The notes under the pieces: generated by a model
What the model was told of the DNA's origin: nothing
Seen by the model: only the letters and a program-made list of their open reading frames with translations
Database searches by the model: none
In this document: positions 23,701 to 34,700 of the stretch, one piece after another
How the letters are laid out: each line of letters opens with the position of its first letter
Numbering within the stretch: the first letter of the stretch is position 1
Source of the DNA: Erythrobasidium yunnanense
Lineage: Eukaryota > Basidiomycota > Cystobasidiomycetes > Erythrobasidiales > Erythrobasidiaceae
DNA length: 64,000 nt
NCBI GenBank assembly: GCA_001600175.1
Contig: BCJC01000001.1
Coordinates: forward strand, 1,072,065 to 1,136,064
Direction of reading: 5' to 3'
Made by a program: the position numbers and the translations under genes

Positions 23701-26700
23701 TCAGTATCAATTTTTCGGTACAATTCGATACTGGGACCGGAAACTGATACTGGAAGAGACTGCGCACTAGCTTGTCTCTCCATAGCTGATTTGGCGAGGA
23801 CATTCTGGATCTCGAGAAGGTCTGCCATGTTCAGGCCTTGGATCTGATTACTGATAGTGTCAGGGTCTGGGTCCTCGGAAGAGACTTGTCCAATCGTGAT
23901 ATGCTGTGATTGCACTTCATCGTCTTCCAGCACGCCAGACAAGCGGTTCAGGTTCTGGGAGCCCGATGGGAAGTCGGCATCAACAGGTGAGAAAGACGGT
24001 CCATTCCAGCTTGATCCGGTACTAATACGGCTCTGGCTTCTACTCGGAGGTTCCTGCTCCTCTTCCGCGATGTCTTGCTGTCCGACCTCCTGAGCAAGAA
24101 AGACCGTATTCCTCGGACTTTCATCTGTCAATCCATCCTGCCCCAATCTTGGGCTGAAGCCTTCGTAATCTCCTTCAGGCACGGGTGACGGAAAAGCATA
24201 TCCATCGAAGTTCGGCTGTTTGACCTTTGCTTGCGCGACTGGTTTAGGGACTTTATACAATGATGAACTCGTAGAGTCGATTGATGAGAATTGTGAATAG
24301 GATGCTTTCGTTTGTCCGTTGGGTGCGGGCGGAAGGGCTAATGAGGGTTGTTGTGAGGGAGCCTGAAACTGTCGAAGAGAATGTAAGGAAGAAGACGTAG
24401 ATGCTGATTTCGGGATAGGAGGTAAGCTGATAGAAGGAGGTGGTGAGAGCGGAGGAGTCGCTTGCGAGTTTAGAGAGGAGATAGAGTGCTGAGATGCAGA
24501 AGGCGTCATTGTCACACTGCCATTGTGCGCATGACGCGTCAAGGAAAAAGAAGTAGAGGTAGAATGGGGAAAAGTGCTTTGTACAGCAGAGACGGGTGGA
24601 GGTAGTCGGACACTTCCGTTGGAAGAACTCGTGGGTAATTGATTCAAGAGCACACTCTTCGACTGTGGAATGAGCTGTAGGATCTGAGGTGGTGCCGACG
24701 AGGCTGGCTGCACTTCTGCTTCTTGCGAGAACTCGCTCGAGTTGGAAGAAGAAGAAGGCACTGGACTGGGTTGTAAGTATGCTAGGCCAGGACTGTGCGA
24801 GCCCGTGCTTGAGATGATAGATGTTGTTGGTCCAAGATGGTTCAAATTCTGCTGCTGCTGCTGCCGCAGATACTGTTGTCGATCGAAGAAGGTAGGCGAA
24901 GTGGGCCTCTCCGTAGCGTTCGTCTGTTCGGACTCTGCCAGTGATACATGTTTATCCACATCTTGTCCCTCATTGTCTTGTTGGGCCTGCTTATGTGCCG
25001 CTGCGTTCAAGTCTTGTATACTTGGTATCCGCAATAGAGGCGGATCGATCTCCTCCGTGTCATCGTACACGAATTGTCTTCCTCTATGGCTCGACGCGTT
25101 CGACGAAGTCGTAGTAGATGAAGAATGCATGTTCCTCTGATATGGTGGGTGTTGCGGGTGGTTACCATTCATATATGGCGCGAGGTATTCTGACTGATTG
25201 TACGTGTTCGTAGATGGATCATCGTGATGAGGATTGGTGAGATAGGACTGGTAGCGCAGTTCGCCAGAATGGCCTTCGCTGACATCGTCATCGTGCGCGT
25301 ACGTGTACTCATAGTCCTCCTCGTCTTCTTCTTCCTCATCACGGAGCATGTCCCGCTCATCTCCTTCACGGTGGTAGTCCTCCTGCACAGGCTCCATAGG
25401 ATCGTCCGTCTCTCTCAACTCTGCCTCGATATCCTCCAGGACCCTCGATATCCTATTTAGCTGTTTCCGCGTCAATGGCATCAACGGCAGTACTGCCGGG
25501 GGCAGCAATTTGCCAGCTTCTTCGCCTTCCACCTCATCATCTCCCAGAGCCTCTTGCCTCTGCTGTTCGTCCGAATCGCGAGGTCTGTATGGATCGTATG
25601 ACATCCGGTTCTTCTGCTTCTTGTCGGCCAGACCCAAGCCATGGTTCAGATTTCGCAGAGGCGACGATATTGGCATAGGCGGCAAATCCTCGAAGCGTCC
25701 TTGTAAGCTCTGCGGGCTTATACTGTCCAGATCTGGGCTCCTCCCTTCCGAAGCGCTCGAGCTTCGATTGCCATTACTAGTAGCGTACTGCTTCCTCGTC
25801 CTACGTCTGTTGGGCGTAGAGGATGCTGATGGTGAAGCACCGGGTGTGGGCGTCCCGCTTGATGAGTGTAGATCTTCATGGCTGGGCTTGATGAATTTCG
25901 ACACGACATCTCGCTCAAGACCACCGCCTCCGAATAGACTGTTCCCGCGCGCTGCATCTCGAGCTGCGTAGAACGCTGCTGCAGATGCAGAAGCTGAAGT
26001 TGGTGTCGAAGCTGAAGTGGAAGCAGCAGAGGCTGGTGCGGACTGCGTCAAAGAAGTCTGCGAGTATGATCTCGTTGGCAGCGGCGATGTGATAGGTGTA
26101 TAAGGTGAATGTGAGCGATTCAAGCGGCGCGTAGAGTTGCTTCGTGATTGTGTGCTTGGCCTCCTCGAATCTGGATTGCCTTCGCCTGAACTGCTTTGAA
26201 AAGTTAGAGACTCTTCTTCCATGTCATTCATCCCCTGATCTGAACTGGCCAAGGCCATAGACTCGCGTTCTTCGGCCCATGTGCCCAGATTCGCTTGATG
26301 TTGCTGGCGAATGCTGTTGTTGCGCTGGAACGGTGACGATGATGACGATGCTTTGCCAGTGTTGGATGCTTCGTAGAGTGACTGTATGCGATACTGCTGC
26401 ATTATAGTTGCCTCTTCGCGTTCGGTAAGCCGGCCGTTCTCGCGCTGAGAGCGGCTGTGAAGCATCTCGTTAGGATTAGTAGGATGCATAGTGATGTTGG
26501 TGTGCCCTTACAGATGCGACTGCATCTTGTCCATGCTGATGAGCGATCCATCCTGAGCTCGAAGACGCGCGAAGAGATCGGGCTGCGATGTCGCTGGATC
26601 AGTTATAGCCTAGTCTGACCACTGACCACTGCATACCAGGATCACAGATGTCCTGAAGTCGTTGCTTGCACCGAGATTGAGTCCAAGAGGCGCCAGTTGC

Positions 26701-26813
26701 GCTGTCGTAGTCGCTGAAGTTGGAGGGGATAGCTGAGCAGAGTCATCGTGTATCTGTGTACTGTTCTGCTGCTTCCCACTCTTGCTCTTGGATCTTAGAC
26801 GTAGTTTATGCAT
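20726..26813 (-). CDS. 1973-residue Ser/Pro-rich protein of unknown function
   Basis: Four exons (26813-26637, 26582-26512, 26454-20934, 20878-20726) close exactly in frame. The N-terminus, assembled across two introns, reads LGLNLGASNDFRTSVILPDL, then FARLRAQDGSLISMDKMQSH and RLTEREEATIMQQYRIQSL. It looks like a conserved folded or helical segment. The huge third exon is low complexity (Ser, Pro, Gln, Thr), with acidic stretches and a Gln run, and many potential Ser phosphorylation sites. A short ordered tail (RLMVRRNQAARKAAELTETG) and the last exon (LEVIETDENQVAALIEEL) end it. I believe similar N-terminal motifs occur in other fungal proteins, but I cannot name the family. A polarity or signalling scaffold is only a guess. 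Confidence 0.75.
24849..24864. repeat. (CTG)n run in coding sequence
   Basis: Short trinucleotide run that encodes glutamines of the large minus-strand protein. Confidence 0.7.
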
Positions 26814-27352
26814 GGCATATTTCTGGGAGTTCGCAGCAGTCAAGAATGATCTCGCGTGGACTTCTGCAAACTCCGACAACCTGCACAGCATGGAGCAAGA
26901 ACGGCGCACAACAACGAGGAAGATATATGCTCAATCCAGTGCTGCTACATACGGCCTTTCTATGCCTTTTCGAACGACGAAGATCCGCCGAGAACTGTAT
27001 TTTTCGCTCTCTAGATCAGCAAAGACCGCGTAACTTGGATTCAAGGACAGCTGAATCCCTCTGACTACTCCAATGACACGTACTCGTCATGCCAGAATGG
27101 CCTGCTTGACGGTCTGTATGGCCAACAAAGGCAGCGAGGAAATGGCACTCTGCCGGGCCAGTTCAAGGGAGCGCTGTAACCTTGATGCAACGAAATCATG
27201 TCGATTTGCACATCACCTCTTAGCTTCCAACTCACAACAAAGACACTCCCTCATCGCGACTCTGCGCCTCTGGTAGGCCTTTCGTCTTTTCGCTCCGCAT
27301 TCTCGCTCCTGCACACCTCAGCCGCTTACAAGCCCTCGTACGTTACTGCACA
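26814..27352. promoter_or_regulatory. Divergent promoter region with first array upstream blocks
   Basis: 539 bp between the minus-strand giant gene and RNxSS unit 1. It carries array block A at about 27145-27174 (CTCTGCCGGGCCAGTTCAAG) and block B at about 27258-27280 (ACTCTGCGCCTCTGGTAGGC). Both recur before units 2-4. Confidence 0.55.
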
Positions 27353-27667
27353 ATGGACCGACAAGCCTATGCTACCCGCATGCGCAACGATGCCGCTCTT
27401 CAGGTGTACTACCTGACTCAGCAAGCTAGGCTATCTGGAACGACGACCAGCTATGGAAACATCTCTGCAGTCCCTGCCATGCGCCGAGATAGTACCAGTA
27501 GTACTAAAAGAGGCTCACTCTCTAGTGCTGGTAGTGGTAGTGACGTCGGCAGCCCTGGTGCAGGCACTATCAACACCGGTAGCGCCCCAAGACAGCGCAA
27601 TAACAATGGTAGACCCAGGCCTCTGGCTCGGAACACATCATCGTTCTTTAGCAGCCCCAGTCGATGA
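27353..27667 (+). CDS. Small Ser/Gly-rich protein, RNxSS array unit 1
   Basis: Intronless, 104 residues: MDRQAYATRMRNDAALQVYY, then a Ser/Gly/Asn-rich body, ending LARNTSSFFSSPSR. No known domain, signal peptide or membrane segment. The support is comparative: the same start style, low-complexity body and RNxSSx(F/Y)F end occur in the next two units, with two shared upstream DNA blocks. A nuclear or RNA-binding role is conceivable from the basic, disordered body, but nothing shows it. Confidence 0.6.
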   Translation: MDRQAYATRMRNDAALQVYYLTQQARLSGTTTSYGNISAVPAMRRDSTSSTKRGSLSSAGSGSDVGSPGAGTINTGSAPRQRNNNGRPRPLARNTSSFFSSPSR

Positions 27668-28109
27668 AGGCAGACACATGTTACCCGCAGATATGCCTAC
27701 CTTCTAATGCATACATGTACTTTTCCCCCGATTCCGCCCACAATAGCAATCGCAAGCGTGTTTTCAACTCTCCTCACTTCGCTACCCAGTTCTTCTTGAA
27801 ACGCTCTGCTAGGGATAGGACACTGGTACTCAGCATTAACATCTGACATATTTGCTAATCCGTCTCTTAGCTGTTCATGACCATCTACAAGATATGACGG
27901 CCAGCAGCCGAGCCCATGCAAGGGAAGTTCAGGGTGGAGGGGCGGCGATCCGACGACCCTCAGCCTCACTGTATCACCACTTGCTCTATATCCAACTTCC
28001 CTCTGCCATAAGTCGCAAGCTCCGTACCTTACTCCCGACTCTGCGCCTCTGGTTAGGCCCAGTCAAATCATACGTTCAGTCCGCTCCACAGCTTGCAGTC
28101 TTGCAGACA
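27668..28109. other. Spacer, array units 1-2
   Basis: 442 bp carrying block A at about 27911-27934 and block B at about 28037-28060 for unit 2. Confidence 0.5.
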
Positions 28110-28559
28110 ATGGACCCTCGAACCGCTGCCTACGCTAAGTACATGGTAGACTACACGCGAGCCATGGGCGATCCCTCGACTGCAGATTTCGCGCAACGCC
28201 ATGCCCTCAAACAGCTTAATCGACAGCCTATCCTACGGAACCCAGCATGGGATACCCCTACAAGCGATCAATTACCTCCTACACGTAGTCGGGGAAATAG
28301 CAATGCCAGCAAGAATGGGTTTGGCAGGGGATCGATCTCAAACGGTAGTGGTTCTACCTTCGCCAGCTCTAGCGCAGGCACATGCAGTGCAAGTACGCCC
28401 AACAGAGGCGGCGGTCGACCTCTGAATGCGCAAGCATCGACTCCTGCAGGCGCCAATGGCAGATTGGTACGAAGCTCCGTCTCTGGCGCTAACTGTCCAG
28501 GCGGTGGTGCGCGACCTTCCATGGCTAGGAACCAGTCATCCTCGTATTTCTCGGTGTAG
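28110..28559 (+). CDS. Small Ser/Gly-rich protein, RNxSS array unit 2
   Basis: Intronless, 149 residues. It begins MDPRTAAYAKYMVDYTRAMG, has a Ser/Asn/Gly-rich centre with Arg, and ends MARNQSSSYFSV. Block B (GACTCTGCGCCTCTGGTTAG) lies about 50 bp before the ATG and block A (CATGCAAGGGAAGTTC) about 190 bp before it. It is the longest member. No family is recognised. Confidence 0.6.
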   Translation: MDPRTAAYAKYMVDYTRAMGDPSTADFAQRHALKQLNRQPILRNPAWDTPTSDQLPPTRSRGNSNASKNGFGRGSISNGSGSTFASSSAGTCSASTPNRGGGRPLNAQASTPAGANGRLVRSSVSGANCPGGGARPSMARNQSSSYFSV

Positions 28560-28930
28560 ATATCAGTCAATGAGCGACGACTTATGCGTTGAAGACTCCG
28601 AGCCTATCCTTTGAACCCTCTCTGATCACTCTGCATCTCAAACTCTTCCTCACATGGGAGTGACAGCATGACACTGCTTCCTCGTCATCTTCAACACAAT
28701 CTATCTGCCCATCTACCTCTCTGCAGGGTGATGATACAAGCTTTTCGCAAGATAGAACGCCAGTCTGCCGAAACCATGCAAGGGAGGTTGCATGTTGAAA
28801 GGGAGGGTAATCTATCGATCAGGATAACAGCACAAATAACTCCTTGTTCTGTCCGTATTCCTACTCCCTTCCAGACTTACATCGTTACTTTCTACTTCAA
28901 CTCCACGCCTCTGATTAGGCTCCGATAGTC
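28560..28930. other. Spacer, array units 2-3
   Basis: 371 bp carrying block A at about 28760-28795 (CAGTCTGCCGAAACCATGCA) and block B at 28899-28920. Confidence 0.5.
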
Positions 28931-29224
28931 ATGCAGAGGAACCCATCCCAAATTCAGATGCAAGAAGCTCGCAAACGCCAACGGTACGCAAGAGGTATCG
29001 CACTGTTCACGATGAGACAGCGAAACGACGTATGCTTCAATGCCATCATGCGAACAGCAGACCCATCATATAACACACATGCATCTCCTGTCAACGTCGA
29101 CCGAAGAGATAGCCGTGCACGAAGCTCTATCTCTGGCGCCAGCACCCCTGATAGCAGTGGCCGACCCGCTGCGAGTAGGAACATATCATCGCCGTATTTC
29201 ATCGATGCAGGCAACAGACGTTGA
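28931..29224 (+). CDS. Small Ser-rich protein, RNxSS array unit 3
   Basis: Intronless, 97 residues. A basic N-terminus (MQRNPSQIQMQEARKRQRYA) is followed by RSSISGASTPDSSGRP and the end ASRNISSPYFIDAGNRR. Block B (CTCCACGCCTCTGATTAGGC) ends only about 10 bp before the ATG, so at least here it would lie in or next to the 5' UTR. Function unknown. Confidence 0.55.
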   Translation: MQRNPSQIQMQEARKRQRYARGIALFTMRQRNDVCFNAIMRTADPSYNTHASPVNVDRRDSRARSSISGASTPDSSGRPAASRNISSPYFIDAGNRR

Positions 29225-29587
29225 GGAAGATCCCCAGCACTCAGTACCTGCAGGTGTACCCACATGCAACGCTGTAATTGCGAGACCCTACGGATGACAC
29301 GGTACTGACCTCCAACAGTGACAATGTGACCTCTCTGCCGCTGATTGTAGCTAAAACCCAGCTTTCACAAGAGTGAGTGCCACTCTACCGGGACCATGAA
29401 AGGGCGTGCTTCCCTTGAAACGGAGGCCATCTGACACTCTTGAGTTTGCATGGTCGAAACGATACATCAGCCATTCATCTTCCTCTCGGCTGATCAAATC
29501 CTTCAAAGCGTCCGGACCTCAACTCCGCGCCTCTGGTCAGACAACCTCATCTATCTGAAACCAAACGCTCTCGCTACGCTCATAAAC
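29225..29587. other. Spacer, array units 3-4
   Basis: 363 bp carrying block A (CACTCTACCGGGACCATGAA) at about 29380-29410 and block B (CTCCGCGCCTCTGGTCAG) near 29523-29540. Confidence 0.5.
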
Positions 29588-29782
29588 ATGTCAAATTGGT
29601 ACCGCAGAAGGCGAGATGATCCGTCCACCAATATCGTCAGTAGTGCAGGTCGGACGCCTCCCATCTCATCGCTCAACACCGTTCCAAGCGGCACCGGTAT
29701 AGCTTCATCCTCTACTTCTGTCTTCTATGTCCCGAGAGGCGGTCAGGATTCCAACGGCGGGTGGATCGATCGCTGGCGTTAG
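29588..29782 (+). CDS. Small Ser-rich protein, RNxSS array unit 4 (short, diverged)
   Basis: A 64-residue frame, MSNWYRRRRDDPSTNIV to SSSTSVFYVPRGG. The C-terminal motif is only partly kept (STSVFYV), but both upstream blocks are present (A near 29380-29405, B near 29520-29541). It may be a decaying copy. Confidence 0.4.
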   Translation: MSNWYRRRRDDPSTNIVSSAGRTPPISSLNTVPSGTGIASSSTSVFYVPRGGQDSNGGWIDRWR

Positions 29783-30247
29783 GATCCCTAGAGGAAGGAG
29801 CCGGCAGATCAACAAGTACTAAACACTCACCATCGTGCCTTTGCAGTAGTACAAGCATCAATCGCTGGGTGGACATCTCAGATTCAGTATCACTGGCGAG
29901 GTGCTGTTCCAGCACATCAATAAACATCGATTGAAACGGCCAAGCTTCCGGTTTTGAGTGTACAGATGATCATATGAGCATGCGAAGATGGCCACTAGCT
30001 GATCTTGTAATGGGACTGTGCCTGCACCGTCAGTTATTCTTTGGCTGGCGGTCCGGCATCGAGAAACGTCTTTCTAGGAGATTGATCTAGCACAAAGTTT
30101 GTTTGATGAGTGTATAGCTACAGCGTCTATGAATGGAATGCTTATCAGTAGAGATGGAAGGCGAACTGTAAAGAGGAGAGGGGTGGGGAAAGAGAGAGAG
30201 GTCGGAAGAAAGAGCCCCTCCTCTTCCAAGATCTGTGCGGCCTCGCA
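29783..30247. other. Convergent 3' region
   Basis: 465 bp between array unit 4 and the acetate kinase stop. No gene seen. A GA-rich stretch lies at 30150-30225. Confidence 0.4.
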
Positions 30248-31716
30248 TTATGGCTTGTCTCCAAATCTCTCCTTGGCCATCTGTGCGCACACCCCTTCTT
30301 CGTCCGTCAGCACTCTCAGCGCTTTAATCCTACTCTCTTTCCCCGTAATCTCCACAACGTCCTCCTCACTCTTTCCCGCATTCTCATTCTTCTCCTCATC
30401 CACTTCTATTCCCAAATACTCCAATTGGTCCAGTATCGATTTTCTCAAATCCGCGCTTTTCTCCCCAATACCACCAGAAAAGATTATAGCATCTGGTCTT
30501 CCTTTTAATGGGATAAGATAAGAACCTATATAATTCAATATCCGATTCTCGAATATCTCAACGCACAGCCTCTCTTTGCCTTCATCACTATCACTTTGAA
30601 TCCCTTTTGAGATCTGTGAGTTGGCTCGGGATTGGATGGAGCCGTATTCATTCGTTCCGCATAAGCCTTGGAACCCGCTTTCTTTATTCAGGATGAGCTC
30701 GCCGGACGCTATGGACATGCCTTTTGTATCGACCATCTTGCCGGAAGAAGAGGGTGAGGGGAAGAGGTGGAATATGAGCGATGGGTCGAGAGAGCCGGAT
30801 CGAGTGCCTCCTGGAAGACCTTCGAGGGGCGTGAGGCCCATCTGCGCATCTCGCCGTCAGCTTATTTGTATGAAAGGTGGGTGGAGTTGACGCACCGTCG
30901 TATCGTAGCTCTTTCCATCTTTGACACAGCACATGCTCGCTCCACTTCCCAAATGACATATGATGAGATTCGTCTCTTCTTCTTTCTTCTGCAAGTAGTG
31001 TGCGACTTTGGACAATATGCTGGTGTAAGACAGGCCGTGGAAGCCATATCTCCTAAGCGGGACGGGCGGTGCATGCTCGGGCTGCTTGATGGGATACGTG
31101 TAGATATGAGGAGGGATAGAGCGGTGGAACTGCGATCAGAATAGGTGTATCAGTGGGAGTGAGGGAATTAGGGGGAGAGCAAGAGGGAGGGCGCACAAGG
31201 GTGTCGAAGCAGAGTAGGTTCTTTGCTTTGGGTAATGCTTTCAGTACTGCTTTTACAGTGAGTACTGCGTGGTGGTTGTGTAGTGGAGCGAAGGCCGACA
31301 ACTATCATCATATAGTCAGCCTGGCCTTAACGCAGTCGCAATGAGTTGGGAGTTGAGACTGCTACCTCCTCCATCCTTTCTAATGCTTCTGGATGTTCCC
31401 TTGTGACCACTACCGGCTCTTCCACTGTCCCTCCATGGACTATGCGATGTGTGACTATCGCTATTTCCCTAGCATCTTCGCTCAATTCCACGCCGTCCAG
31501 TGTATGTAGTTCCTTCAAGATGTCGCTGAAGATGTCTGCATGGGATTCTCCCTTAACACTGATGGTCTTGCTGTCTGATCCATGGTGTATCTTCAATGAT
31601 GCCTGTTCACTCCCTATGCTGCTCGCTGAGAGTGTTGCTATACTTGTTAGTGCTGGGTAGCTGTAGAGGCTGCTCTTCAGGGACGATGACCCGCAGTTCA
31701 AGGCAATCAGATACAT
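30248..31716 (-). CDS. ACK: Acetate kinase
   Basis: Interconverts acetate plus ATP and acetyl phosphate plus ADP. In fungi it is usually paired with phosphoketolase. Four exons (31716-31366, 31301-31197, 31129-30896, 30841-30248) join in phase 0 to 427 residues. Family motifs are complete: [12 protein letters not shown] at the N-terminus, [54 protein letters not shown] and IFSGGIGE. An in-frame ATG at 31740 would add 8 residues, but [12 protein letters not shown] is the normal start. The start codon lies 65 bp from that of the divergent Zn2Cys6 regulator. Assignment is secure. Confidence 0.93.
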
Positions 31717-31781
31717 CGCACTTAGTGGTTGCAATGACAAGGAGCTGTCATTCTTCTGCTAACATTTGCGCGAGTATTGCC
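31717..31781. promoter_or_regulatory. 65-bp bidirectional intergenic region (ACK / Zn2Cys6 gene)
   Basis: The start codons of acetate kinase (-) and the Zn2Cys6 gene (+) lie back to back. Any core promoter must be very compact, or the 5' UTRs must overlap the opposing gene. No CGG..CCG pair is evident within the 65 bp. Confidence 0.6.
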
Positions 31782-34700
31782 ATGGACTACAACGACGACG
31801 ATGTGATAGTTGGAGATTATACTGCAGGATACACTCAACAGCTGCATCAACAACCCACAGCAAGCACATCCACATCCAATAAAGGCAGCTCGAATGGTCC
31901 GGCGAAAGCATCAGGAAGCAAGAAGAACACCAGCAAAGCAGCAGCGAAACAGTCACAATCATCATCACAGTCACAACAATCAGCTGTAGCTGCAGCTTCA
32001 TCCGCTGCGAACCAGGCTGCCGCAGACGACGAAGACAAGAAGAAGCGCTCCTCGAAAGCATGCGACGCATGCAGGAAAGCGAAGCGAGTCGCACATACTA
32101 ACACTAATTGATACATACATAGCCATGCTAATGGAGTGTGTGATTGCGCAGATGCAAATGCACCCGCAACACTAACCCCGACGGTACCGAAGACCCACAA
32201 TGCATGAACTGCAAAGCGAATAGCATAGACTGCACCTTCCTGGGAGCAAGCAAGAAGAGGTGCGCTCACACTCTCGACCAATCTACATAGCCTGGTGCTG
32301 ATGTATGGGATATGCGACTGTCGGCCCGGTTTGTATCGCAGAGGACCACCGAAAGGCTACATTGAAGCTATAGAGAACAGGATGCACAGAATGGAAGCAC
32401 TCCTGGGAGGACTACTCAATAACGACGATCCCCGCGCACAAGCGTTGCTGGAGGAGTAAGTTCAGACCTCAGCTCGTTCGGACTCGCACATTTTAATGCT
32501 GTATCTCTCGCATGGTAACAGCCTCGTCGGCGACATAGAAGCGCGCGAACTGCTATCGAGAGACTTGCTGGTCGCTACAAAGACGGGAAGAGACAATGCC
32601 CCCGTCCTGAAATCATGGCAGAGAGCGACGTCCTCTGCAGCCGGAGTAGCAAGTAGTGGAGGTGGAAGTGCTGCGAAACAAGAAGAATACGACCTACCAG
32701 GTCTAACGAATAACGGGAAGGGAAAGACGCCAATCACGCAGAGGGGTTTTGCACTGCCTGGCTTTGGAGGGAATAGCGGAAGTCAAGATCAGAGTACAGC
32801 AGGGGCGTTTGCGAATATGGGAGGAGGAGTGGGTCAGAGACCGTCTCGGTTATCTGACGAAGATTTGATCGATGGAAGCGGAGGACTGGGCCAAGGAAGC
32901 AACAACTATGGCATGGACTTCAGTACATCCACAGGCAACTTCTCCACAGATGGAACGACGATATCAGGTTCCATGAACGCCTTACAGATTCCTGGCCCTT
33001 CCTCATCTACCGCAGGCAGTCAGCCTTTATCAACTTCACCACGGCATCAACGGCGGCGTCTTGAGCACACGACAAGCGATAGTACCAAAGACGAAGCAGC
33101 CAATAAGCGTTCCAACCTCTTTTTCCAGCAGAAACAGCGATCAGCGACGCTCGCTGCGCCAGCTACTATTCCACATACGGGTACAGCATACTATAATCTC
33201 TCAGCTGGCTTACTTTCGCCGAACAATAACAATATTTCCACTATGCCGGATCTTAATACTGCGGATAGTCCCAGCACGACTATATCAGCGCGATCGCCTG
33301 ATGGAATGACAGAGGGCGTCTCTCCGCCTCTATTATCTACAAGCTTGCAGAATACCCAACAACAACAACAACAGCAACAGCAAGCGAATAACCAATCCAA
33401 CCAATCTCAAGACGGGCCAATGAGCGAATTAGCCGATGTGGTCGGCCAGCTCTCGCTCGACGAGAACCGTGAAGTGCGCTATCACGGTCGTTCCTCTGGC
33501 TTATACTTAATTTCCAAATCCGCACGATATCAAGATTTCTTCTGGCGGTTTCCACGAGCGGGCGTCTGGCCACCCGCTGCTGACGAGTCCAATTTCCATA
33601 AAACAGAAGAAGAGATGTGCGCGAAATTGAATGTCAACAGTGTATTGCCGGATAAGAGGATGAGCGACCATTTACTGGAACTATATTGGATATTCGTACA
33701 TCCGCATATACCGCTTCTCTATAGAAGCTTGTTTGTGAGACAGTATAGGAATACAGTACATGCTGGAGGAGCAGACAATGCACAAGACGGTACAACGACG
33801 TCAACTACGCCCGGCTCAGCGGATTCAGCAAGTGCAATTACGAGTAACGGCAAGCCTGCGCCTGCACAAGCTGTAGGCGGCAAAGTGCCCGCTGTGCTTT
33901 TACTAGCAGTATACGCCGTAGCTGCACGGTACAGCGACAGCGGCGGTCCTCGAATCGAAGGGCAATACTGGACCGCCGGGGACGAATACGCATCTAAAGC
34001 CAAAGAGCTCATCCATGAAGATTTCGGTTCTTCTCGTCTAACAACTATACAAGCTATGCTCCTACTGGCGTATAGAGAGATAGGATGTGGTGCGATGGCC
34101 CAGAGCTGGACGTTCGTGGGAATGGCAGTCAGAATGGCCCAGGATATGGGGCTGTTTAGGGATGTGGATAAATGGTTCCTGCCCGTCAATGCCTTTGGGT
34201 ACGAGGAGAAACAGACAAGGAAAAGAGTCTGGTGGACCGCTATCGTGCTGGACAAGGTGGGTCCATCGTCACATTCTCCCGTTTTGTATATTAATACTGA
34301 TTAATGCGGATTCAAAGTACGTGTCGGCGTACATAGGCCGGCCTATGGCCATCTTCGAGCGAGACTACGATGTCGCCTTACCAGCTGAAGACGAGCCAGA
34401 CGAGCATGATATTTGGAGGCCCATCCGTCCAGATGGTACAGACTGGTCCGAGTCACCCATCATGGACACGTCCGACAATCCCGTCTTAGCACAAGTGCGC
34501 AACTACCCTCAGGGCATAAAATCAAATTCTATATCCTGCTTCAACCATTCCGCCTCTTTATCCGTCTTGTTCTCAAGGATTATAGCGAATCTATATGCTA
34601 TAAGAGTACGAGTGCTCGGACAGAACTCGGAGAGTCTGTTAGCGCACCTGGATCAAGCACTAGCGAATTGGTATATAAATTTACCACCGCATCTAAGGTA

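Noticed and set aside
21184-26000. Many plus-strand frames opposite the giant minus-strand gene
   Set aside because: They are antisense shadows of Ser/Pro-rich coding sequence, with no start context or similarity.
32087-32151. GT donor (GTCGCA) for the first Zn2Cys6 intron
   Set aside because: It shifts the reading frame after the second zinc-cluster Cys. The GC donor at 32084 gives exact Cx2Cx6C spacing.
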